This document shows, piece after piece, positions 7,785 through 16,061 of a stretch of DNA of 64,000 bases. Where the stretch lies: contig JAZOOY010000062.1 of NCBI GenBank assembly GCA_045655325.1, positions 1-64,000 of the forward strand, given 5' to 3'. The DNA is from UBA1738 sp045655325. GTDB taxonomy: Bacteria > Bacillota > Clostridia > UBA1381. Positions within the stretch are counted from its first letter, which is position 1, and each line of letters begins with the position of its first letter. The notes beneath the pieces were generated by a model. That model ran no database searches. It saw nothing but the letters and a program-made list of their open reading frames with translations, and was not told where the DNA came from. A program made the translations under genes and the position numbers.

Positions 7785-7814
7785 CTACTGCACTGCATAT
7801 ATGTGATGCAGTAG
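7785..7814. promoter_or_regulatory. palindrome upstream of the HTH-mutase gene
   Basis: CTACTGCA (7785-7792) and TGCAGTAG (7807-7814) are perfect inverted repeats, ending 34 bases before the ATG. The symmetry and place suit a dimeric HTH operator, possibly for the HTH domain encoded just downstream. It could also form a short RNA hairpin in the leader. Confidence 0.4.
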
Positions 7815-7848
7815 GGGTGTTGCCGATAAAAAAAGGAGTGTTACGTAA

Positions 7849-9462
7849 ATGAAAATAGGAGAAAAAATTACAAATCTTCGAATTATGGCAGGTATGTCTC
7901 AGGAGCAACTTGCGGATAAAATGGATGTTTCAAGACAATCTGTATCAAAATGGGAAATGGATCAGGCACTTCCGCAAATAGATAAGGTTCTACAGATTTG
8001 TGAATTGTTTGGCATCTCTACAGATCAGCTCTTGTGTGAAAAAATAGAAATTCCCCAGTTTGAAACAGAGGGAAATAAGTATTTTGGTACCGATGGATTC
8101 AGAGGCGAAGCGAATGTCACCTTAACGTCTATGCAGGCATACAAAGTTGGAAGATTTTTGGGATGGTATTATCAATCACAGTTGTCAGGTTGCACAAGCG
8201 GTAACAAGAGACCTAAAATTGTTATAGGAAAAGATACAAGAAGATCAAGTTATATGCTTGAATATTCAATTGTAGCAGGAATAACTGCATCGGGAGCTGA
8301 TGTATATATGCTACATGTAACAACAACTCCTAGTGTTTCTTACGTAACAAGACAGGAAGAATTTGATTGTGGTATTATGATAACGGCATCACACAATCCT
8401 TATTATGATAATGGAATTAAAGTGATAAATAAATACGGCGAAAAGCTTGATGATAAGACAACAGCGCTCATAGAAGCCTATTTGGATGGAAATCTTAAGG
8501 CATTGGGTGTATCAGGAGATGATTTGCCACTTGCTACAAGAGAAAAAATAGGATGTATTATGGATTATTCTTCAGGAAGAAACAGATATTTAGGTTATCT
8601 GATTTCGCTTGCATCACATTCCTATAAAAATCTGAAAATAGGTCTTGATTGTGCAAACGGTGCATCATGGACAATTGCAAAATCAGTATTCGCAGCACTT
8701 GGAGCACAGACTGTTGTAATCGGTGCAGAACCTGATGGACTTAACGTTAACGAAAATTGCGGTTCCACTCATATTGAAAACCTGTGCAAACTTGTTAAGG
8801 AACAGCATCTTGATGTGGGATTTGCTTTTGACGGAGATGCAGATAGATGTATAGCAGTTGACGGAAACGGCGAGATTGTGGACGGCGATAAAATGCTGTA
8901 CATTTTAGGAAAAAGATTAAAATCAAGAGGTATGCTTTCTCATAATATGGTGGTTGCAACGATTATGTCTAACAGCGGATTTTTTGCAAGCCTTGAAGAA
9001 GCAGGACTTGCGTGCGAGCAAACTAATGTGGGCGACAGATTTGTATATGAATGTATGCAGGAAAAGGGATATGACCTTGGCGGTGAGCAGTCAGGACATA
9101 TTATAATAAAAAAATATGCAACTACCGGTGACGGTATTTTGACTGCCATTATGTTGGCAGAAGAAATGTGCGATACCAAACTTTCTCTTGCAGAATTGGC
9201 AGCACCTGTAAAACTTTATCCACAATATATGAAGAATGTAAGAGTTAAGGATAAACCGGCAGTATTTGCTGATAATACTGTTATGGAGAGCCTTGCAGAA
9301 GTTGAAAAACTTATTGCGGGAAAGGGAAGAGTACTTCTTCGTCAAAGCGGAACAGAACCTGTTATAAGGGTTATGATTGAAAGCGAAGATGAAGAAAAAT
9401 GTGAGCTATTTGCGCAGATGATTGTTGACGCAATTTTAAAAGGAGGACACGGTGTTGAATAA
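7849..9462 (+). CDS. XRE helix-turn-helix fused to phosphoglucosamine mutase (GlmM-like)
   Basis: A 537-aa protein. Residues about 6-61 are an XRE/Cro HTH (GMSQEQLADKMDVSRQSVSKWE). From about residue 77 (KYFGTDGFRG) it is a complete alpha-phosphohexomutase: catalytic TASHNP with Ser181, metal loop DGDADR at 328-333, sugar loop GEQSGH at 412-417, phosphate loop RQSGTEP at 498-504. The enzyme half should interconvert GlcN-6-P and GlcN-1-P. TASHNP rather than the usual GlmM SASHNP leaves other hexose phosphates possible. AAGGAG precedes the ATG. The frame is continuous, so the fusion is real in this assembly. It overlaps the next gene by 11 bases. Confidence 0.9.
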   Translation: MKIGEKITNLRIMAGMSQEQLADKMDVSRQSVSKWEMDQALPQIDKVLQICELFGISTDQLLCEKIEIPQFETEGNKYFGTDGFRGEANVTLTSMQAYKVGRFLGWYYQSQLSGCTSGNKRPKIVIGKDTRRSSYMLEYSIVAGITASGADVYMLHVTTTPSVSYVTRQEEFDCGIMITASHNPYYDNGIKVINKYGEKLDDKTTALIEAYLDGNLKALGVSGDDLPLATREKIGCIMDYSSGRNRYLGYLISLASHSYKNLKIGLDCANGASWTIAKSVFAALGAQTVVIGAEPDGLNVNENCGSTHIENLCKLVKEQHLDVGFAFDGDADRCIAVDGNGEIVDGDKMLYILGKRLKSRGMLSHNMVVATIMSNSGFFASLEEAGLACEQTNVGDRFVYECMQEKGYDLGGEQSGHIIIKKYATTGDGILTAIMLAEEMCDTKLSLAELAAPVKLYPQYMKNVRVKDKPAVFADNTVMESLAEVEKLIAGKGRVLLRQSGTEPVIRVMIESEDEEKCELFAQMIVDAILKGGHGVE

Positions 9463-10117
9463 ACAGGTTGAAATTAAGGATTTATTTGAATGTAAAACAC
9501 CATATATTAAGGAACTTTTTTTAAAACATAAATATCCATGGGAAATTCTTCCTGAAATCAAGGAATATATACTTGCTCTAATAGAAAATGGACTTGAAGA
9601 ATTTGAAGAAATTTCTGAAAACGTATTTATCGGAAAAAATGTAAAGATTTACCCTACAGTTACCATTGAAGGCCCTGCAATAATAGGCCCGGGGACTGAA
9701 ATACGTCCGGGGGCATTTATAAGAGGTTCTGTAATTACAGGTGCAAATTGTGTTATCGGTAATTCTTCGGAACTGAAAAACTGCGTACTCCTTGAGAATG
9801 TTCAGGTGCCACACTATAATTATGTAGGTGACTCAATATTAGGCAATAAAGCTCACATGGGAGCAGGCTCAATCTGCTCAAATTTAAAAACTGACGGAAA
9901 AGCAGTGGTTATTCACGGCGATACAGAATATGAAACAGGACTCCGTAAGATTGGCGGAATTCTGGCGGATGGTGCGGATATAGGATGTGGCTGTGTTTTA
10001 AATCCGGGAACTGTAATCGGCAAAAATACATCGGTCTATCCGCTTAATGCACTAAGAGGAGTATTCCCGGGAGGATGCATAGTTAAATCTCAAAATAACA
10101 TAGTTAAAAGGAAATAA
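9452..10117 (+). CDS. left-handed beta-helix acyltransferase (GlmU C-terminal-like)
   Basis: A 221-aa protein with hexapeptide repeats (VFIGKNVKIYPTVTIEGPAIIGPGTEI, GAFIRGSVITGANCVIGNSSE, HYNYVGDSILGNKAHMGAGS). It matches the acetyltransferase half of GlmU but lacks the uridylyltransferase half. Placed between a GlcN mutase and NagB, it may acetylate GlcN-1-P to GlcNAc-1-P; that substrate is inference. It starts at GTG 9452 or TTG 9455, both behind AGGAGG at 9441-9446, and overlaps the mutase gene. Confidence 0.8.
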   Translation: MLNKQVEIKDLFECKTPYIKELFLKHKYPWEILPEIKEYILALIENGLEEFEEISENVFIGKNVKIYPTVTIEGPAIIGPGTEIRPGAFIRGSVITGANCVIGNSSELKNCVLLENVQVPHYNYVGDSILGNKAHMGAGSICSNLKTDGKAVVIHGDTEYETGLRKIGGILADGADIGCGCVLNPGTVIGKNTSVYPLNALRGVFPGGCIVKSQNNIVKRK

Positions 10118-10121
10118 GGAA

Positions 10122-10832
10122 ATGAACTATATTGAAGTGGAAAGTTATGAAGAATTAAGCAGAAAGGCAGCAGCGATAATTGCCGCACAGGTAATTTCAA
10201 ATCCTGAGAGCGTACTTGGTCTTGCAACAGGATCAAGCCCTCTTGGTACATACGCTTGCCTTGTAAAGGCATATGAGAATAAGGAATTGGATTTTTCAAG
10301 GGTTACATCTGTAAATCTTGATGAATATGTGGGACTCAATGGTGATAATGACCAAAGCTACAGATATTTTATGGACACCAACCTGTTTTCTAAAATCAAT
10401 ATAAGAAAAGAATGCACCTTTGTGCCAAACGGCTGTGCAGAAAATATAGATGCAGAATGTGGTGAATATGATGCACTAATAGAAAAACTTGGTGGCATTG
10501 ATATTCAACTTCTTGGAATAGGTCTTGACGGACATATCGGATTTAATGAACCTGACGAAGTTTTTATAAAGGAAACACATCTTGTAAAGTTAGACCCTTC
10601 AACTATTGAAGCAAATGCAAGATTTTTTGAATCAGAAGACGATGTTCCAAGAGAAGCTGTAACCATGGGCATAGGAAGCATTATGAATGCAAAAAAGGTG
10701 CTATTGATTGCAAACGGAAAAAATAAAGAGGAAATAATTAAAAAAGCATTCTTTGGGCCAATAACTCCTAAAATACCGGCATCAATACTTCAACTTCATC
10801 CTGATTTAACAGTAATATATTCAAAAATCTAA
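10122..10832 (+). CDS. nagB: glucosamine-6-phosphate deaminase NagB
   Basis: A 236-aa enzyme that converts GlcN-6-P to fructose-6-P and ammonia, reversibly. Signatures are GLATGSSPLGTY, SVNLDEYVGL and LGIGLDGHIGFNEPDE with the catalytic Asp/His. It lies 4 bases after the acyltransferase gene in the same operon. No nagA (deacetylase) is in the window, so the block seems built around unacetylated hexosamine phosphates. Slightly shorter than E. coli NagB, as in other Firmicutes. Confidence 0.95.
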   Translation: MNYIEVESYEELSRKAAAIIAAQVISNPESVLGLATGSSPLGTYACLVKAYENKELDFSRVTSVNLDEYVGLNGDNDQSYRYFMDTNLFSKINIRKECTFVPNGCAENIDAECGEYDALIEKLGGIDIQLLGIGLDGHIGFNEPDEVFIKETHLVKLDPSTIEANARFFESEDDVPREAVTMGIGSIMNAKKVLLIANGKNKEEIIKKAFFGPITPKIPASILQLHPDLTVIYSKI

Positions 10833-10835
10833 TAT

Positions 10836-10869
10836 GGCAATGGCAACGTAACAGTTGCTATTGCTTTTC
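10836..10869 (+). terminator. first of two tandem terminators after nagB
   Basis: GGCAATGGCAAC and GTTGCTATTGCT pair with G-U wobbles around GTAACA, with a short T-rich tail. Confidence 0.6.
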
Positions 10870-10879
10870 TTGTACGTAT

Positions 10880-10916
10880 AACGCAAGTATTTCCCGTAAA
10901 TGCTTGCGTTTTTTTT
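10880..10916 (+). terminator. second terminator after nagB
   Basis: A 13-bp stem (AACGCAAGTATTT with its partner, one G-U) and eight Ts. The 3' arm carries the -35 of the next promoter. Confidence 0.88.
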
Positions 10917-10932
10917 ACAGATATTGTATAAT
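10904..10932 (+). promoter_or_regulatory. promoter of the phosphorylase gene
   Basis: TTGCGT (10904-10909) and TATAAT (10927-10932), spacing 17. Confidence 0.6.
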
Positions 10933-10970
10933 TATTATATGTATAATTTGCTATAAAAGGAGAAATAGGG

Positions 10971-13517
10971 ATGCGAGAAAAAATCAAGCAGCTTTTAGCG
11001 GACATTGAAAATCTCAAGAACAAAAATCTTGAAGACTCTGCACTTCCGGGTAATGTGTATTACCTGAACGACGAAGAGATTTTATGTTTAGAACGTGCCG
11101 AGGGTGAATCAAGATACCCTTATGATATGGATGGCAGAAACCTATGGATTCATTCATCAGGCCATATCAATGCAACAGAAAGTAATCTTACTATTTTCAG
11201 AAACTCACCACGTCTTCAGGACGAAAGCAACCTTGATTTCTGGGGTGGAATCAAGATGGAAGATGGCTGGTTCCCAATTTCAATAACAGGTATCGCAAAA
11301 CAGCTTTTTGAACCTGTTAAGGTTAGCCGATACCTTGTATATGGAAAAAGAGCGGCATACTTTATTGCAGATACACCAAAGGTTACTTTTGCAGTAAGAG
11401 CAGCGATTACAAGCAAAAAGGCATTTGCGTTTACGGCTTATGCTCTTAACAAAACAGAAGAAAACCTTGAAACTTATATAGCTTCATACTTTAACCCACT
11501 TTTGAGATGTGCTTTTACAGATGACGTTTGGGGCGGATTCAAAAGATACGGAAAGCTTTATGAAAACGGCTCTTGCACAATAGAAAGAAAGCCAAGCCCT
11601 GGTGAAAATGACCTTTTAAATATTGCGGTTGTTAGAAAGTCAGTATATTCAGATTGCGAATATAAGGTGGAAAGTACCGCATCAAAGGCACAGTTTATGG
11701 GTGAAGCAGGAAGATGCATGGTAAATGCAAAGTCACTAAAGGACGGAGCTTTCCAAAAATACGCATACTCTGTTAACACAATGGACGTTTCAATTTCATC
11801 AGATATTGTGAAGCTTAACATCAAGCCTATGAGCGAAGCGACAGTATGCTTTGTAATGGACGTTGTTCACGATATGGCTACAGCAGAAGCACTTGTAGGC
11901 GAAAAAGTTTGCAAGGACGAAATAGATAAGGACATCTTGGCACAGGAAGAAGCGGAAAGCAAAAGACTTTCAGGCGTCGAAATTGCATTCGGTGAATTTA
12001 ACGGAAAAGAAGTTAATAACGTTCTTCTAAATAAGTTCCTTAAAAATGTTCAAAGACAGATTGACCTTTGCTCATTTGGTAAGAGCTATGCGGGAGATAT
12101 GCTTGGAATAAGAGACGTTTTCCAACAGTTAACTGCAGCATCAATCTGGAACAAGGACGACGTTAGAAAAAAGATAATTTTGTGCTTAAACTACATTATG
12201 TCAAACGGAAGAGCACCAAGACAGTTTGCAGTCCCTGCAGTTGAGGGTGTTATTCCAAAGTTTGATATAAGGCAGTTTATTGATCAGGGACTTTGGGTAA
12301 TTGAAACACTTCACAGATACATAAGCCGTACAGGTGATTATTCAATCCTTTCCGAAAAATGCTCTTACTATGAGATTATTGACGAAAAGAAAGCACAGTA
12401 CAAAAAGAGCGATGTGGTAGATACAGTACTTGACCACTTAATCAAAATCACAGATTACCTGACATCAAATATTGACGATAGAACAAATTGTCTAAAGATT
12501 TTGTATGGAGACTGGAACGATGCGGTTAATGGCATTGGTGAGTCACTAGACGGCTCTTCAGAGTTCGGTACAGGTTGTAGCGTTATGGCAACATTGCAAC
12601 TTTATAAGCTATTAAAAGAAATGTGCGAACTTTTGGAATGCATTGGCGGATACGATGAAAAGTGCGCTAGCCTTTCAAAGATTCGTGACGAAATTGCAAC
12701 AGGTCTTGAAAAGTTTGCGGTTCAACAAGATGGCGACTACCGTATGCTAATCCACGGCTGGGGTGATAAAGGCGCATACACAATCGGAAGCCTTTGCGAT
12801 ACTGACGGTCAAAAGAGATATAGCGTAAACCCATATTCCTTCTGGTGTATCAGCGAAATGATTAAGCGTGACCCATCAGTTAAAAAGGATATTATGAAGG
12901 CTTACGAAATCCTTGATTCAAAGTACGGAATAATGACATTTGATAAGTTCTTCCCAAGCGATATGAAGGGCGTTGGAAGAATCGCAACCCTGACTCCTGG
13001 TACTGCAGAAAACGCAAACGTGTACGTTCATGCAACAACATTTGCGATTATGGCACTATTCATTTTAGGCGAGAGCAAAAAGGCATGGGAGCAAATTTTG
13101 AAGTGTCTTCCACTAACTCACGAAAGAGTTACAAAGACCCCATTTGTAATGCCTAACTCATATTGCCGAAATGAAGATTACCAGATTGACGGCGAATCTT
13201 TTGGTGACTGGTACACAGGCTCTGGAGCGGTAATTTACAGATGTATTTATGAGTATTCTCTTGGATTACACGTAGAAATCAAGGGAGTAAGAATCGCAAC
13301 ACCTGACTATTTGCCAACAGACAACGTAGAAGTTGAAACATACTTTAACGGCAAAAAGGCAAAATTCATTTACAACAATAAAAAGGTGGGCGAGAGAAAG
13401 TATTTCGTTAACGGCGTAGAAAAAGAAACATATATTGACGAAATTTCAGGATATAAGACACTATTTTTAAGTAATGATGAAATTACAGAAGATATGATTA
13501 TTGAAGTAATCGATTAA
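10971..13517 (+). CDS. GH94-like glycoside phosphorylase
   Basis: An 848-aa protein of the GH94 (formerly GT36) type: an N-terminal beta-sandwich, then an (alpha/alpha)6 barrel. GDWND at residues 513-517 carries the likely general acid. TPGTAEN from 675, followed by His687 in YVHATTF, and WYTGSG near the C-terminus match the phosphate-binding parts, with TGS in place of the more usual TGT. Such enzymes split a disaccharide with phosphate into a sugar and a sugar 1-phosphate. Specificity is not readable. The mutase, acyltransferase and NagB next door suggest a hexosamine-containing substrate. AAGGAG precedes the ATG. Probably cytoplasmic, with no signal peptide. Confidence 0.85.
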   Translation: MREKIKQLLADIENLKNKNLEDSALPGNVYYLNDEEILCLERAEGESRYPYDMDGRNLWIHSSGHINATESNLTIFRNSPRLQDESNLDFWGGIKMEDGWFPISITGIAKQLFEPVKVSRYLVYGKRAAYFIADTPKVTFAVRAAITSKKAFAFTAYALNKTEENLETYIASYFNPLLRCAFTDDVWGGFKRYGKLYENGSCTIERKPSPGENDLLNIAVVRKSVYSDCEYKVESTASKAQFMGEAGRCMVNAKSLKDGAFQKYAYSVNTMDVSISSDIVKLNIKPMSEATVCFVMDVVHDMATAEALVGEKVCKDEIDKDILAQEEAESKRLSGVEIAFGEFNGKEVNNVLLNKFLKNVQRQIDLCSFGKSYAGDMLGIRDVFQQLTAASIWNKDDVRKKIILCLNYIMSNGRAPRQFAVPAVEGVIPKFDIRQFIDQGLWVIETLHRYISRTGDYSILSEKCSYYEIIDEKKAQYKKSDVVDTVLDHLIKITDYLTSNIDDRTNCLKILYGDWNDAVNGIGESLDGSSEFGTGCSVMATLQLYKLLKEMCELLECIGGYDEKCASLSKIRDEIATGLEKFAVQQDGDYRMLIHGWGDKGAYTIGSLCDTDGQKRYSVNPYSFWCISEMIKRDPSVKKDIMKAYEILDSKYGIMTFDKFFPSDMKGVGRIATLTPGTAENANVYVHATTFAIMALFILGESKKAWEQILKCLPLTHERVTKTPFVMPNSYCRNEDYQIDGESFGDWYTGSGAVIYRCIYEYSLGLHVEIKGVRIATPDYLPTDNVEVETYFNGKKAKFIYNNKKVGERKYFVNGVEKETYIDEISGYKTLFLSNDEITEDMIIEVID

Positions 13518-13532
13518 TAGGAGGAATTTATT

Positions 13533-14843
13533 ATGAACAAAGGAAACGTAAAAGCACTTTTACCAATAGGCGTATTCTTAATTTTATATTTGGGACTTGG
13601 TATAGTTTTTGAGTATGCACTTAAAATACCTATGGGATTTTATAATATCCCGATTGTTGTAGCATTTTTAGTTGCACTTTTGGTTGCATGCTTGCAGAAC
13701 AAAGGACTCAACTTTGATAAAAAGCTTGAAATTATGGGAAAAGGCGTAGGGGATAAGAATATCTTTACTATGATTCTTATTTTCCTTGAAGCAGGAATTT
13801 TCGTTGGTGTTGTGGGAAGAGAAAGTGCTGAAAGCGTTGCATATTTTATGCTTTCAATAATTCCTGCCCAGTTTGCGGTAATGGTACTTTTCGTTGTAAG
13901 TTGCTTTGTATCACTTGCAATGGGAACATCTGTTGGAACAATAACACTTTTAACACCAATTGCAGTTGCGGTTTCAAAGGCATCAGGATTTGATATGTCA
14001 CTTTGTGTTGCAACAGTTGTGGGCGGTTCAATGTTTGGCGATAACTTGTCATTCATTTCAGACACAACAATCGCTGCTTGTAACGGACAGGGCTGTGCTA
14101 TGCGAGATAAGTTTAAGGAAAACTTCTTTATCGCACTTCCTGCAGCTATTGCCACAATTATAGTGGTTTTAATAATGTCTTTAAGAAGCGAAATATCTGG
14201 AACAGTTGCAAATGACTATAACCTTGTTCAGATAATTCCATACGTACTTGTTCTAATAGGTGGAATTCTTGGAGTAAATGTTTTCGTAGTGCTTTTGATA
14301 GGTATAATTTCAGGATCTTTGATAATGCTTTTAACAGGAAGTGTTGTTGCAACCGACCTTCTTGCCAACATGGGTGGCGGTGCATCAGGAATGTTTGAAA
14401 CTATTGTGGTTACAATCTTAGTTTCTGCAATCTGTGCCCTCATTCGTGAATATGGCGGATTTGACGCACTTCTTTCCGGAATCAAAAAAGTATTCCGTGG
14501 CAAAAAGGGTGGACAGATTGGTATGGGTGCATTAGTTGGAGTACTTGATATTGCAACTGCAAACAATACCGTTGCAATCGTTATGGCAAACCCTATTGCT
14601 AATGAAATCGCTAAAGATTACGGTATTTCAGGCAGAAAAGCGGCATCAATTCTTGATACATTCTCTTGTGTAGTTCAGGCAATTTTGCCGTATGGTGCAC
14701 AGATGCTTGTAGCACTCACTGCAGTTTCAGAGCTTGGCGGACAGCTTTCAGCTCTTGATATTATACCAAAGCTGTTCTATCCATACTTCTTGCTGATAAG
14801 CTCACTAATCTTTATCGGATTATCAAGAGAAAAGAAAAATTAA
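13533..14843 (+). CDS. NhaC-type Na+/H+ antiporter family protein
   Basis: A 436-aa membrane protein with about 11-12 hydrophobic segments. Family pieces are GTSVGTITLLTPIA, VVGGSMFGDNLSFISDTTIAA and a repeat-like second half (GALVGVLDIATANNTVAI). The ion-transporter (IT) superfamily also includes organic-anion carriers. As it sits between a phosphorylase and a mutarotase, it may move a Na+-coupled substrate rather than only exchange ions. AGGAGG lies 15 bases after the phosphorylase stop, so it belongs to the same transcript. Confidence 0.85.
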   Translation: MNKGNVKALLPIGVFLILYLGLGIVFEYALKIPMGFYNIPIVVAFLVALLVACLQNKGLNFDKKLEIMGKGVGDKNIFTMILIFLEAGIFVGVVGRESAESVAYFMLSIIPAQFAVMVLFVVSCFVSLAMGTSVGTITLLTPIAVAVSKASGFDMSLCVATVVGGSMFGDNLSFISDTTIAACNGQGCAMRDKFKENFFIALPAAIATIIVVLIMSLRSEISGTVANDYNLVQIIPYVLVLIGGILGVNVFVVLLIGIISGSLIMLLTGSVVATDLLANMGGGASGMFETIVVTILVSAICALIREYGGFDALLSGIKKVFRGKKGGQIGMGALVGVLDIATANNTVAIVMANPIANEIAKDYGISGRKAASILDTFSCVVQAILPYGAQMLVALTAVSELGGQLSALDIIPKLFYPYFLLISSLIFIGLSREKKN

Positions 14844-14856
14844 GGAGAAATTTGAA

Positions 14857-15150
14857 ATGGTAAAACATATTATTTTGTGGACACTAAAAGACGAGTTCAA
14901 TAATGACCAGGTAAAAAAAGATATGAAAGAAAGTCTTGAAGCACTAAAGGGTGTAGTTCCTGGGCTTTTGGAAATCGAAGTACAGATTGAAAAGCTTGAA
15001 TCATCAAACGTTGATGTAATGCTATATTCAGTTTTAGAGAGCGAAGAAGCACTAAAGGGATATGCAGTTCACCCAGCCCACGTTGAAGTTGCTGACACAA
15101 AGGTAAGACCTTTTACAAGCTCAAGATATTGCATTGATTTTGAATGCTAG
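14857..15150 (+). CDS. Dabb (stress-responsive A/B barrel) domain protein
   Basis: A 97-aa single-domain protein. MVKHIILWTLKDE and the C-terminal YAVHPAHVEVADTKVRPFTSSRYCIDFE are typical Dabb ferredoxin-like repeats. These dimeric proteins are found beside many sugar gene clusters; their role is mostly unknown. AAGGAG precedes the start and the next gene follows after 13 bases. Confidence 0.88.
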   Translation: MVKHIILWTLKDEFNNDQVKKDMKESLEALKGVVPGLLEIEVQIEKLESSNVDVMLYSVLESEEALKGYAVHPAHVEVADTKVRPFTSSRYCIDFEC

Positions 15151-15163
15151 TAAGGAGATAAAA

Positions 15164-16024
15164 ATGTCAATTATAACAATAAAAAATGAAGAACTTACAG
15201 TAGAAATTTCAACACTTGGTGCAGAACTTCAGTCAGTAAAGTGTGCAGGCGAAGAATATCTTTGGAATGGTGACCCTGCGGTTTGGTCAGGACGTGCACC
15301 TGTACTGTTTCCAATCTGTGGTGGCTTAAAGGATGATAAATACACGCTAAACGGCAAGGAGTATACACTACCAAAGCACGGATTCGGAAGAAAGAGCGAA
15401 TTTGCCTTGGAGAGTAAGGAAGAAGATAAGGCAGTGTTTCTTCTAACTTCAACAGAAGAAACAAAAGTAGGCTATCCTTTTGATTTTGAGCTTAGAATAG
15501 GTTATACTTTGGTGGGTAAATCAATCAAAGTTAGCTATGATGTGGCAAACAAATCAGCAGAGGATATGTACTTCTCAATAGGTGCTCACGAAGCATATGC
15601 AACACCTGAGGGTGTTGAAGAATACTACCTGAAGTTTGAGAAGAAGGAAAGACTTACTCATAACATCCTAAAAGGTCCGCTTTTGACAGAAGAATACACA
15701 GTTTTAGGTGAAGATATTGATGAACTTCCATTAAAGAGCGAATACTTTGATATAGATGCTATAACAATGCTTAACCTAAAGTCAAGAAAGGTTTCACTTT
15801 GCAAAAAGGATGAAAGCAAAAAGATTACCGTTGATTTTGACGGCTTTGATTATATGTTTGTCTGGACAAAAGCGGGGAAGAACCAGGGTTACCTATGTCT
15901 TGAACCATGGTGCGGTATTCCTGATTTTGAGGGCTCATCTTATGACATTACCGAAAAGAAAGGCATCAATAAATTAGAGCCTGAAAAGACATTCAATAGA
16001 GTACATACTATAACAATAGAATAA
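15164..16024 (+). CDS. aldose 1-epimerase (mutarotase) family protein
   Basis: A 286-aa beta-sandwich mutarotase of the COG2017 group. SVKCAGEEYLWNGDP, APVLFPICGGL, LPKHGFGRKSEF, SIGAHEAYATP (catalytic His) and the late LEPWCGIPD (catalytic Glu) are visible. It equilibrates alpha and beta anomers of a sugar, perhaps the one released by the phosphorylase. I start at 15164 (MSIITIKNEE), directly after TAAGGAG. Last gene of the block, ended by the terminator at 16030. Confidence 0.88.
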   Translation: MSIITIKNEELTVEISTLGAELQSVKCAGEEYLWNGDPAVWSGRAPVLFPICGGLKDDKYTLNGKEYTLPKHGFGRKSEFALESKEEDKAVFLLTSTEETKVGYPFDFELRIGYTLVGKSIKVSYDVANKSAEDMYFSIGAHEAYATPEGVEEYYLKFEKKERLTHNILKGPLLTEEYTVLGEDIDELPLKSEYFDIDAITMLNLKSRKVSLCKKDESKKITVDFDGFDYMFVWTKAGKNQGYLCLEPWCGIPDFEGSSYDITEKKGINKLEPEKTFNRVHTITIE

Positions 16025-16029
16025 TAAAA

Positions 16030-16060
16030 AAAGCAGAACGAATTTCGTTCTGCTTTCTTT
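16030..16060. terminator. bidirectional terminator between converging genes
   Basis: AAAGCAGAACG and CGTTCTGCTTT pair, with T/A runs on both sides. It serves the mutarotase gene (+) and the flavodiiron gene (-). Confidence 0.85.
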
Positions 16061-16061
16061 A

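Larger units (their letters stand above)
7164..7848 (+). other. 685-bp intergenic region with gene remnant, hairpins and operator-like palindrome
   Basis: It starts with an unrecognised open frame that ends at a TAA at 7253-7255 and reads out of the epimerase 3' end in another frame (KEVTGINVTVPWKRMFEI). A terminator follows at 7267-7295. A 14-bp perfect inverted repeat spans 7498-7571, and an 8-bp palindrome sits at 7785-7792/7807-7814 just before the HTH-mutase gene. TTGACA occurs at 7642-7647 but has no good -10 at 17 bp. The rest is AT-rich with nothing I can name. Confidence 0.5.

Noticed and set aside
10939..10970. Riboswitch before the phosphorylase gene
   Set aside because: The predicted leader is only about 30 bases, too short for a known aptamer.
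13640..14155. 171-codon minus-strand open frame inside the NhaC gene
   Set aside because: Antisense shadow of a membrane protein gene; Ser/Thr/Pro-rich translation with no family resemblance and no ribosome site.
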